A DNA stretch of 39,656 nucleotides from Psychrobacter urativorans (lineage in GTDB: Bacteria > Pseudomonadota > Gammaproteobacteria > Pseudomonadales > Moraxellaceae). A program made the position numbers and the translations under genes. The notes beneath the pieces were generated by a model. It searched no databases. It saw only the letters and a list, made by a program, of their open reading frames with translations, and was not told the origin of the DNA. Location of the stretch: positions 1 to 39,656 of the forward strand of contig NZ_CAJHBR010000023.1 of the NCBI RefSeq assembly GCF_904846695.1. Direction: 5' to 3'. Position 1 is the stretch's first letter; each line of letters starts with the position of its first letter. Shown piece by piece: positions 16,034-24,155 of the stretch.

Positions 16034-17380
16034 ATGAGCAAACCATCTTCATTTTTTGGCCAAGATACATTATCACCAAATGATACCGGTCACAGTTTAA
16101 GCTCGATTGGTACATTTGCTCTATGGTTCGGTGCCAACATAGTAGTCACTACTATTTTAACTGGTATGCTATTAGTACCTGACTTAAGCTTTAGTATGGC
16201 TATAACGACTGTACTAATTGGCTCATTAATTGGTGCAATTCCATTACTGTTAGTTGGCCTTATGGGCCAACGCACTGGGCTACCATCAATGGCGTTGACT
16301 CGTAGGGCTTATGGGCCACTCGGCAGCCAAATGATCTCATTAGTGAACATGTGCGTTCTAATTGCTTGGAGCTGTATTCAAGCTCTGCTAGCTGGTATGA
16401 GTCTCAACTACGCTGTTGAGGCTACTATAGGCTATAGCAATCTACCACTCTTCGTTATTCTTTGTGAGAGCGTAGTGGTACTGATTGTATTACGTGGTCA
16501 TCTGGGTATTGAGCTAGTCGAACGCTGGGCAGCACTGGCAATGGCTGGCTTGACGGTCGTGGTGTTATATCAGCTCAATCAGCACTATGATGTTTCAGCT
16601 CTTTTTGAGATGCCAATTGAGTCTCGCAATGGAATTACTTTAGGCATTGCTTTTGATATTGTGATTGCTACTGCGTTTTCTTGGATGTCGTCGGCAGCAG
16701 ACTATAACCGTAACTGTAAGACCGCAAAAGTTGCAGTTTGGGGCACGTATTTTGGCTACCTTATGGCAGCTATAGTGGCTATGGGCTTAGGGGCTATGAT
16801 CTCTGGGCTTTCAATACTCAATGGCATGGAACAGACTTACGATCCTACGCGTTTGTTAGCAGATTTTGGTTTTGGTTTACCTGCGGCATTAGTCATTTTC
16901 TTCTCGGTGATGACAACCAATGTTATGGCAGTTTATAGCGCTACTCTATCTTGTATGAATATAGCGCCTAATATGAGCTTTTGGAAACCAGCATTAATAA
17001 TTGGCTTAGTGACTATTTTTGGTGCCCTAATTCCCGGTATCTTAGATCAGTTTCAGAACTTCTTACTACTAGTAGGGGCGCTCTTCATTCCAGCATTTTC
17101 AGTAATGATTGTTGATTACTATCTAGTAGGTCAAGAAGGTTATACCGCTCAGCTTCTTAATTCTAAGCATCAGCTAGGACGACCCACTGCTAAGATTGCT
17201 ATTGCAGCTTACTTTATTGGCGCATCTTTGGCAGCTTACTGGGCAATAATTTCTCCTCCACCGTTTGGCGCGTCTTTACCTGTATTTATCATCACTGGTG
17301 CGCTTTACTGGTTGGGAGCTACTTTATTTACTCGCCATAATGTTTCTACGGTATCAGACCAAGAGGAATCATTATCATGA
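16034..17380 (+). CDS. NCS1 family permease (cytosine/purine permease-like)
   Basis: 448-residue inner-membrane permease with about 12 helices, of the nucleobase:cation symporter-1 (CodB-like) family. Typical features are FALWFGANIVVTTILTGML (about residues 28-46), GLMGQRTGLPSMALTRRAYGPLGS (helix 2/3 region) and SWMSSAADYNRN, which corresponds to the NCS1 loop after helix 6. The start ATG has AAGGA 8 nt upstream. It overlaps the next gene by four bases (ATGA), showing tight co-translation with the carbon-nitrogen hydrolase. NCS1 members carry ring-shaped or ureido compounds such as cytosine, allantoin and hydantoin; here, next to guanidinobutyrase, a guanidino compound or its cyclic or amide form is the likely cargo (inference). 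Confidence 0.87.
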   Translation: MSKPSSFFGQDTLSPNDTGHSLSSIGTFALWFGANIVVTTILTGMLLVPDLSFSMAITTVLIGSLIGAIPLLLVGLMGQRTGLPSMALTRRAYGPLGSQMISLVNMCVLIAWSCIQALLAGMSLNYAVEATIGYSNLPLFVILCESVVVLIVLRGHLGIELVERWAALAMAGLTVVVLYQLNQHYDVSALFEMPIESRNGITLGIAFDIVIATAFSWMSSAADYNRNCKTAKVAVWGTYFGYLMAAIVAMGLGAMISGLSILNGMEQTYDPTRLLADFGFGLPAALVIFFSVMTTNVMAVYSATLSCMNIAPNMSFWKPALIIGLVTIFGALIPGILDQFQNFLLLVGALFIPAFSVMIVDYYLVGQEGYTAQLLNSKHQLGRPTAKIAIAAYFIGASLAAYWAIISPPPFGASLPVFIITGALYWLGATLFTRHNVSTVSDQEESLS

Positions 17381-18159
17381 GATTGATGCTGGCGCAAACC
17401 GACCCTATATGGGCTGATCCTTCTGCCAATTTAGAGGCTTTAGAGCAGCTATGTCAACTAGCGAAGCATGGCAAAGCAGACTTGCTAGCAATGCCAGAGT
17501 TGGCTCTAACTGGATACAATATTTTCGACAGCCTTGATACTTTGGCTGAACCAGTAAATGGACCAATTTCTACTCAAGTCGCAAAGCTGGCTATTAAGTA
17601 CGATTTATATATATTATTTGGTATTGCCGAAAGTCAGTCTGATAGCCAGTTAAATAACGCTGCTGTTTTGTTAAACAATAATGGTGAGCGTATCGCCACT
17701 TATCATAAGCGTCAGCTGTGGGGCCGTGAAAACGAACATTTTACTGCTGGTAACCAGCACTGCGTAGTTGACACCCCTTTTGGATGTTTGGGAATAATGA
17801 TTTGTTACGACAATGAATTTCCAGAAATAGCTAGAGAGCTTACACAAGCAGGCGCACAGATCATTCTATCTCCTACCGCTAATATGCTACCGAATGCAGA
17901 ACGTCAGATACTGCAAGTTCGTGCCCGAGCGATGGATAACCAATGCTTTGTTGCTTGCATCAACCGCTCTGGTATAGAGGATGAACTACATTACTGCGGT
18001 CACAGCTTAGTAGCTGGCCCTGATGGAGAAGTATTGGCTAGCCTTGGGTATGATTCTGCTATATCAATAGTGAGCATTAATCTGGCACGCATTGATGAAA
18101 GTCGAGCTAACCAAGACTATTTGAAAGATCTGCAAAATTTAAAGGGAGATGACTCATGA
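17377..18159 (+). CDS. Carbon-nitrogen hydrolase (nitrilase superfamily amidase)
   Basis: 260-residue cytoplasmic amidase of the nitrilase superfamily. The catalytic triad is intact: Glu41 (PELALTGY), Lys111 (YHKRQLW), Cys143 (MICYDNEFPE). The sequence resembles the aliphatic-amide or N-carbamyl branches (omega-amidase, (R)-amidase, N-carbamoylputrescine amidase), and I cannot pick between them. It starts inside the stop of the permease gene and its own stop overlaps the next start, so permease, hydrolase and MBL protein are made together. Because it sits with guanidinobutyrase, a good hypothesis is 4-guanidinobutyramide amidase, the enzyme that makes 4-guanidinobutyrate in the arginine 2-monooxygenase route; this is inference from context. 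Confidence 0.85.
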   Translation: MRLMLAQTDPIWADPSANLEALEQLCQLAKHGKADLLAMPELALTGYNIFDSLDTLAEPVNGPISTQVAKLAIKYDLYILFGIAESQSDSQLNNAAVLLNNNGERIATYHKRQLWGRENEHFTAGNQHCVVDTPFGCLGIMICYDNEFPEIARELTQAGAQIILSPTANMLPNAERQILQVRARAMDNQCFVACINRSGIEDELHYCGHSLVAGPDGEVLASLGYDSAISIVSINLARIDESRANQDYLKDLQNLKGDDS

Positions 18160-18899
18160 AAAAGAGTTCTCTAAAACGGATAGAAGCGGAAAAATGGTAT
18201 CGGACTCAGTATGTTAACGACGGTATTACCTTGATTGACGAGCCATGGATCAAACCTTTTTTTCGCTGTAACCTTTGGCACGTAAAAGGTAGTAAACGTG
18301 ATTTGTTGGTAGATTTCGGTTTAGGTGCTGTACCCTTACGCCGTCATGTCGCTCTGCTGGCTGAACGTGAAGTGGTCGGTGTCGCCAGTCATACTCACTT
18401 TGATCATATCGGTGCAGCTAGCGAGTTTGATTGTTGTCATGTACATGCTGCAGAGGCTGATATTCTAGCGGCACCAGATAATGCTCGAACCTTAGCTGAT
18501 ATGTTCGTAAATGATGAGATGTTTGATGCTTTACCTCCCGTTCCTTATGCGCATTGCGGCTATAAGATCCCTGCACCGGCAAAAATCGTTGAGCTTGAAG
18601 ATGGCGATATGATTGATCTAGGTGATCGGCAATTTGAAGTGGTTCATACGCCAGGCCACTCACCTGGCGGTATTGCTCTTTGGGAGGCAGCTAGTGGAGT
18701 ATTAATCTCGGGCGACTTGATTTACGACGGTCCGCTAATTGAAGATACTTGGCACAGCAATATTTCTGACTACGCCAATAGCATGAGACGCCTAAATGCA
18801 TTACCTGTGCGTATCGTACATGGTGGTCATTTTCCTAGTTTCTCAGGAGAGCGTCTCAATATTATGATTGATGATTGGCTACGGCATCATGATCTATAA
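18156..18899 (+). CDS. Metallo-beta-lactamase fold hydrolase
   Basis: 247-residue cytoplasmic MBL-fold protein with the full metal set: SHTHFDHIGA (HxHxDH, about residues 77-86), HTPGHSPGG (third His, about 165-173), GDLIYDGP (bridging Asp) and a final His in HGGHFPSF. This points to a glyoxalase-II/lactonase-type hydrolase with two metal ions. There is no signal peptide. It overlaps the upstream hydrolase by four bases and is the last gene before a 93-bp gap to the decarboxylase. Substrate unknown; a lactam, lactone or thioester related to guanidino acids is possible but unproven. Confidence 0.82.
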   Translation: MKKSSLKRIEAEKWYRTQYVNDGITLIDEPWIKPFFRCNLWHVKGSKRDLLVDFGLGAVPLRRHVALLAEREVVGVASHTHFDHIGAASEFDCCHVHAAEADILAAPDNARTLADMFVNDEMFDALPPVPYAHCGYKIPAPAKIVELEDGDMIDLGDRQFEVVHTPGHSPGGIALWEAASGVLISGDLIYDGPLIEDTWHSNISDYANSMRRLNALPVRIVHGGHFPSFSGERLNIMIDDWLRHHDL

Positions 18900-18992
18900 G
18901 CATTTGTTCAACAGCTTAGCACTAACCGTAAACCTAACCCCCAATACATTATTTCAACTCTAAACGCTCAATGATTTCAAGGATGATTTACC

Positions 18993-20750
18993 ATGCAATC
19001 GATGCAGGAAGCAACGTCAATAGTCACTACGGCAACCAATAATTCGGCAGTTTTGCCTTCAATAACTTGTGGAGAGCTATTGGTAGAGTGGTTGGAGTAT
19101 TATGGGGTAGAGACGGTATTCGGTATTCCGGGCGTGCATACTGTAGAGCTTTATCGCGGCCTGCCAAATACCAACATTCGCCATGTCACGCCGCGCCATG
19201 AGCAAGGGGCCGGATTTATGGCTGATGGCTATTACCGTGCTTCTGGCAAAATTGGGGTTTGTTTTATTATTACTGGCCCCGGAATGACCAATATTATGAC
19301 CGCCATGGCGCAAGCTGCTGCTGACTCTATACCGATGCTAGTGATCTCTAGCGTGAATAAAATCGGTAATACTGGTAGTGGTGAAGGGCATTTGCACGAA
19401 TTGCATGATCAGCAAGGAATGGTCAGTAAAGTGGCGCTAGCTAGTAAGACCATCTGGCAGCCGGAGTCACTACCGAAAGTTATCGCCGAAGCCTTTGCTT
19501 TATTCAACGGCGCGCGTCCTGGCCCCGTGCATATTCAGTTGCCTATCGATATCATCACTGCTGATGCTAGCCATGTTGCTAAGCCTCCTAAAGCCTCTGA
19601 CACATCTGCAAATAGCAAGGCTAGTGCAAATACTAGATTGCCAGCGCAAGTTAGGCGACCTTTGCCGCATCCTAGCCAACTCGATGCCATCATTGACTGT
19701 CTAAAAACGGCAAAGAATCCAGTAGTGTTGTACGGCGGCGGCTGCAGTGGGGTAGATGGTGACGCGCAAAAACTTGCGGAACTCATCGATGCACCGACAT
19801 TCTTGACGGTAAATGCTAAAGGTCTATTGCCACCAGCTCATCCGTTAAGCTTAGGAAGTAATCAGTCTCTAGCGCCCAGTCGTGAGCTGATTGCTGCAGC
19901 TGATGTGGTATTAGCTATTGGTACTGAGCTTGGTGAGACGGACTACGATGTGGTGTTTGATGAAGGCTTCGCTATTAACGGCACTCTTATTCGTATTGAC
20001 TGCGATGCTGGACAATTGCAGCGTCCCTTTAGAGCGGATATCGCGGTATTAGGTGATGCGCAAATGGCCATTAGTGGATTGTGTGAGCGCCTGCAGCAGC
20101 AAGGCTTAGCTAAAGGCCTAAATCATCAAGCTGAGCAACGTGTTGAGCAAGTCAAACAAGCACTGATAGATCAAATGCCAGACAGCTTTGCAGGTCAAAA
20201 TGCGTTGCTCAAACTGATTAGAGATAACGTTAAAGATGTGATCATCGTCGGTGATTCCGCTCAGCCTGTCTATAGCGGTAATCATGGCTTTGAAGCGCTA
20301 GCTACTCGTAAGTGGTTTAATTCATCAACCGGCTTCGGCACTTTGGGTTACGGCTTGCCAGCTGCTATTGGAGCGAGATTAGCGACTAATGATCCAGTGA
20401 TTAGTTTGATCGGTGATGGTGGGATTCAGTTTACTATAGCGGAGCTTATCTGCGCATCTGAATTAGAGTTACCCTTGATCGTATTATTGTGGAATAACCA
20501 AGGCTATGGCGAAATTCGCCGTTATATGCAAGAGCGCGGACTGCCGCTTATCGGTGTCAATATTAAAACCCCAAATTTTGAGCCTTTAGCAGCTGGCTTT
20601 GGCGCGGGCTATCGCAGAATCACTAGCCAACAGCAATTGATAGAGGCACTGCAAAAGGACTTAGCAGGGCAACAACCGTTTATTTATGAAGTCGATGAGG
20701 CTGATACTTTTATTGCTGAAATGGGTGAGTCATTTACCTACTTTAGCTAG
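18993..20750 (+). CDS. aruI: ThDP-dependent 2-ketoarginine decarboxylase (AruI-like)
   Basis: 585-residue enzyme of the acetolactate-synthase/pyruvate-decarboxylase superfamily. The N-terminal pyrimidine-binding domain carries the catalytic Glu70 (TPRHEQGAGFMADGY), the middle domain is longer than usual with an Ala/Ser/Lys-rich linker (about residues 195-225), and the C-terminal domain has the ThDP/Mg motif GDGG..NNQGYGEIRRYM. The tail GFGAGYRR and the neighbourhood of guanidinobutyrase and an aldehyde dehydrogenase favour 5-guanidino-2-oxopentanoate decarboxylase (AruI of the Pseudomonas arginine transaminase pathway) over a biosynthetic acetolactate synthase; no small subunit gene is present. 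AAGGA lies 9 nt before the ATG. The ThDP enzyme call is certain, the substrate probable. Confidence 0.8.
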   Translation: MQSMQEATSIVTTATNNSAVLPSITCGELLVEWLEYYGVETVFGIPGVHTVELYRGLPNTNIRHVTPRHEQGAGFMADGYYRASGKIGVCFIITGPGMTNIMTAMAQAAADSIPMLVISSVNKIGNTGSGEGHLHELHDQQGMVSKVALASKTIWQPESLPKVIAEAFALFNGARPGPVHIQLPIDIITADASHVAKPPKASDTSANSKASANTRLPAQVRRPLPHPSQLDAIIDCLKTAKNPVVLYGGGCSGVDGDAQKLAELIDAPTFLTVNAKGLLPPAHPLSLGSNQSLAPSRELIAAADVVLAIGTELGETDYDVVFDEGFAINGTLIRIDCDAGQLQRPFRADIAVLGDAQMAISGLCERLQQQGLAKGLNHQAEQRVEQVKQALIDQMPDSFAGQNALLKLIRDNVKDVIIVGDSAQPVYSGNHGFEALATRKWFNSSTGFGTLGYGLPAAIGARLATNDPVISLIGDGGIQFTIAELICASELELPLIVLLWNNQGYGEIRRYMQERGLPLIGVNIKTPNFEPLAAGFGAGYRRITSQQQLIEALQKDLAGQQPFIYEVDEADTFIAEMGESFTYFS

Positions 20751-20847
20751 CTATCGGTATGAGTGGTGCTGGCTATGCTTGTCACGCAGGTTATGCAAGT
20801 TGTGCCAGTTATATTGAACCCTAGTCGATCAAGGAAGAGCGTCTATA

Positions 20848-22611
20848 GTGTCCCATGCTAATCACTCGTCTCGCTTATTAATAGATCTGGCTGATATTGT
20901 TGGGCACAAAAATGTGCTCACAAAACCTAGCCAGCAGCAAGCCTATGCTAAAGGTATGGTGAATGAGTCTACACCGCCTCTATTGGCGGTCATCATTCCG
21001 CAATCTTTAGTGATGCTGTGGCGCGTCATCAATAGTTGCGCCGCAGCAGACGTTATTATTATTGCCCAAGCGGCGAACACTGGACTGACTGGGGGTTCTA
21101 CTCCATTTGGTGACTATGATCGGCCAGTAGTAGTGATTTCTATGCAGTCTTTAAACGGTATTCATCTACTGAATAATGCTACAGAAGCTATTGCACTACC
21201 AGCGGCAACCTTGCAACAGTTAGAGACTATCTTAGCCCCGCTAGGCCGTGAGCCGCATTCTGTGTTGGGCTCTAGCTGTGTCGGAGCTTCTATTATCGGC
21301 GGTATCTGTAATAGCTCAGGTGGCATGCTAGTTCAGCGTGGTCCGGCTTATACTGAGATGGCGCTGTATGCTAGACGCAATATTTCAGGTCAGTTTGAGC
21401 TTATCAATCATTTAGGGATAGAGCTTGGTGACGATCCAGAGCAGATACTAAATAGTCTACAGTTTGGCCAGTTTGAGCAGCCTAGTCGCTTTGATGAAAA
21501 AGTCGATGCTTCGTCGATAGATTCTCTATCAACTGATACGCTGATAACGGATCGTTCAATAAGCAATAGAGCTAGTGCTAATCAGCATTATCAAACCGTG
21601 GTACGCGATTGTGATGCTGCGACTCCAGCAAGATATAATAATGATCCTAAAGGTCTATTCGAAGCTGCTGGCTCCGCTGGCAAGTTAATTGTGTTTGCAG
21701 TCAGGGTAGCGACATTTCCTAAAACCACTCAAGAGCAAACCTTCTATATATCTACTGACAGCGCTGATAGCCTAACTGCGTTACGGCAAGCTTGGTTAAA
21801 AAGTGAGCTGCGTTTGCCAGTATTTGCGGAATATATGCATAAAGACTATAACGTCATCACTCTGCGTTACGGTCGTGATACTTGCCTAAGTATGCGTCAA
21901 TTACCTGCTAGCAAGATAGGCGCTTTATATCGTTTGCAAGCGCAAGTAGGCTATTACTTAGAAAAGTGGCACTTGCCAAAGACTCTGCCAGATCGCCTGC
22001 TACAGCTAGCCTCAATATTTATGCCCGCCGCCCTTCCTAAGTCGCTCTCGCGCCAAGCACTAGCCTATAATTATCATTTAATCATTAAAGTAGCCGATGA
22101 ACATGTCGAGGCAGCTCAGAGCTTTTTGCAGGCGCATATCCAACAACATCAAGGCCAGTTGCATGTTTGCACACCTAAACAGGGGCAAGCGTTATTGATA
22201 TTTCGCAGCGCCGCAACAGCGGCTATGTTTCGTTATTATCACTTGCATCAAAATGACTTTGGTCAATTGCTATCAACAGATATTGCGCTACCTAGAAACG
22301 CCTTAGACTGGGATGAAGTGCTGCCTAAAAACTTACAAGGTCAAGTAAAACAGTGCTTTTATCTCGGTCACTTCTTTTGTCATGTGATGCATCAAGATTA
22401 TCTGTTACAGCCTAATGTGGATGCAAAAGAGTTTAAGCAAGCCCTACTAGATTTTTATGATCAGCGCCATATTGAATACCCCGCTGAACATAACGTAGGC
22501 CATGTTTATCGTGCTAAGTCAGCCTTAAGCTTTTTTTATAAAGATTTGGATCCGACCAATTCGCTCAATCCAGGAATTGGTCAAACAGTTAAAGGGAAAA
22601 ATTGGCGGTGA
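20848..22611 (+). CDS. Dld-type FAD-dependent D-2-hydroxyacid dehydrogenase (quinone-linked)
   Basis: 587-residue flavoprotein resembling E. coli quinone-dependent D-lactate dehydrogenase (571 aa). The FAD domain is well conserved: QAANTGLTGGSTPFG.YDRPVVVISM (about residues 73-98), GREPHSVLGSSCVGASIIGGICNSSGG, QRGPAYTEMALYAR. The membrane-binding and cap domains follow to the C-terminus (NPGIGQ near the end). A Ser/Asp-rich insertion of roughly 25 residues (about 218-244) is not found in the E. coli protein as I recall it. Translation starts at GTG with AAGGAAGAG upstream. It lies between the 2-ketoarginine decarboxylase and a transporter, so its substrate may be D-argininate (2-hydroxy-5-guanidinopentanoate) rather than lactate; that is inference. 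Confidence 0.85.
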   Translation: MSHANHSSRLLIDLADIVGHKNVLTKPSQQQAYAKGMVNESTPPLLAVIIPQSLVMLWRVINSCAAADVIIIAQAANTGLTGGSTPFGDYDRPVVVISMQSLNGIHLLNNATEAIALPAATLQQLETILAPLGREPHSVLGSSCVGASIIGGICNSSGGMLVQRGPAYTEMALYARRNISGQFELINHLGIELGDDPEQILNSLQFGQFEQPSRFDEKVDASSIDSLSTDTLITDRSISNRASANQHYQTVVRDCDAATPARYNNDPKGLFEAAGSAGKLIVFAVRVATFPKTTQEQTFYISTDSADSLTALRQAWLKSELRLPVFAEYMHKDYNVITLRYGRDTCLSMRQLPASKIGALYRLQAQVGYYLEKWHLPKTLPDRLLQLASIFMPAALPKSLSRQALAYNYHLIIKVADEHVEAAQSFLQAHIQQHQGQLHVCTPKQGQALLIFRSAATAAMFRYYHLHQNDFGQLLSTDIALPRNALDWDEVLPKNLQGQVKQCFYLGHFFCHVMHQDYLLQPNVDAKEFKQALLDFYDQRHIEYPAEHNVGHVYRAKSALSFFYKDLDPTNSLNPGIGQTVKGKNWR

Positions 22612-22633
22612 TCGCCTATCAAGGAGGAAGTAG

Positions 22634-24040
22634 ATGACAAATCATGTTAATAAGTCGCAGCAGCCAGTGTTAGGGAATAGTGATGTTGATCCAAAAACAC
22701 CGCAAGGCAAGCAGTGGCAAGGAGCTTTTTGGAAGTTTATATTATTCTCAGCTTTAGGTATTGCGCTATTTATCATCCCATTTCAGTGGGATGGCAAGAT
22801 CACTATTTTATTAGGGGTTCTAACTGATACTCTACAATCAGTTTTAGGGACTGCCGTTGTTTATGTGGTATTAGCCATAGTGTCGATATCATCTGTAGGG
22901 GCGTTGGTAATGAAAGTCTTGCGACCTAATTTACCTGAGGGTTCTCTAATAAAAGGGATGTTCGATGTCGATTGGTTTTGGCTGGCAGCACGCCTTTTAG
23001 GAACCTCGTTTGCTTGGATGATCTTTTTACAGATAGGCCCTGAGTTTCTTATCAATCGTAATACTGGTGGGGTTATTTTTGAGGATTTGGTTCCAATTCT
23101 AATTCCATTATTTTTCTTTGCGATTTTGTCGCTACCGTTTTTGACTGATTTTGGTTTGATGGAGTTTTTGGGAACTTTAGCCAGCAAGGTATTTGTTAAG
23201 CTGTTTAAATTACCGGGACGCTCGGCAGTAGATGCTATGTCTTCTTGGTTTGGGGCAGCCTCTATTGGTCTACTCGTCACTATGCAAGAGTATGATAAAA
23301 GCTTTTATAGTTTGCGCGAAGCCGCCATTATTGCTACTACCTTTTCAGTAACCTCTATCGCCTTTACCTACGTAGTTGCTAAAACTATCGGCGTTGACAA
23401 TAATTTCGTTTACTTTTATTTGACTGTATCATTGACTGGCTTTATAGCCGCTATCATTATGCCGCGCATACCGCCTTTATCTCTCAAGCCGGATACCTAT
23501 CATTCTGGTAAAAGCTTGCTCGATGAAGAAATTCCAGCTCAATACAGTATGTATCAATGGGCGCTGAATCGAGCAGTAACCCGCGCGCACTCTATGCCAA
23601 GCTTAGCTAGCGTATTCAAAAACAGTCTAAAAAACTTGTTTGATATCTACTTTGGACTTATTCCGGTTATCTTCGCTATCGGGACTATTGGCCTGGGTTT
23701 GGCTGAATATACGCCAGTGTTCGATTGGCTAGCAACACCTTTAGTACCAGTGCTTGAGTTACTAAGGATTCCAGAAGCTGCAGAAGCTGCTCCTGCTATG
23801 ATTATGGGCTTTGCCGATATGTATCTACCTGCATTGGTTGGTAAGAGTATTGAGAGCGAGATGACACGGTTTATCGTGGGTGCAGCTTCTATTACTCAGA
23901 TTATTTATATGTCTGAGGTTGGCGCTCTAATCTTGAAATCGAATATTAAGCTCAATATTCTAGAGCTATTTATTATCTTTATTCTTCGTACCATTATTAG
24001 CTTAGTGGTTATTACCTCAGTAGCTCATCTACTGTATTAA
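22634..24040 (+). CDS. YjiH-family inner-membrane transporter
   Basis: 468-residue polytopic membrane protein of the YjiH type with nucleoside-recognition/Gate-like segments. There are about 10-11 hydrophobic helices, with the motifs DFGLMEFLGTLASKVF, LPGRSAVDAMSSWFGAASIGLLVTMQEYDKSFYSLREAAIIATTFS and, near the end, EAAPAMIMGFADMYLPALVGKSI and ITQIIYMSEVGALIL. Family members are predicted transporters without firm substrates. A strong ribosome site (AAGGAGG, 5-6 nt spacing) and a gap of only 22 bp tie it to the Dld-type gene, so it probably imports that enzyme's substrate or another guanidino acid. The family call is good; the function is inferred. Confidence 0.8.
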   Translation: MTNHVNKSQQPVLGNSDVDPKTPQGKQWQGAFWKFILFSALGIALFIIPFQWDGKITILLGVLTDTLQSVLGTAVVYVVLAIVSISSVGALVMKVLRPNLPEGSLIKGMFDVDWFWLAARLLGTSFAWMIFLQIGPEFLINRNTGGVIFEDLVPILIPLFFFAILSLPFLTDFGLMEFLGTLASKVFVKLFKLPGRSAVDAMSSWFGAASIGLLVTMQEYDKSFYSLREAAIIATTFSVTSIAFTYVVAKTIGVDNNFVYFYLTVSLTGFIAAIIMPRIPPLSLKPDTYHSGKSLLDEEIPAQYSMYQWALNRAVTRAHSMPSLASVFKNSLKNLFDIYFGLIPVIFAIGTIGLGLAEYTPVFDWLATPLVPVLELLRIPEAAEAAPAMIMGFADMYLPALVGKSIESEMTRFIVGAASITQIIYMSEVGALILKSNIKLNILELFIIFILRTIISLVVITSVAHLLY

Positions 24041-24155
24041 GCATCCTGAACTATAGCCTTTACGCCAGCCGATTTGATGATATAACTACTAAAATCAAAT
24101 CGGTTACTAGTATAGCTGCTGATTCTAATAACATCATTAAAGGTAGTAGCCAATT

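Noticed and set aside
18993..20750. Acetolactate synthase for branched-chain amino acid synthesis.
   Set aside because: No regulatory small subunit or ilv genes nearby; the context of guanidinobutyrase and aldehyde dehydrogenase favours an AruI-type decarboxylase.
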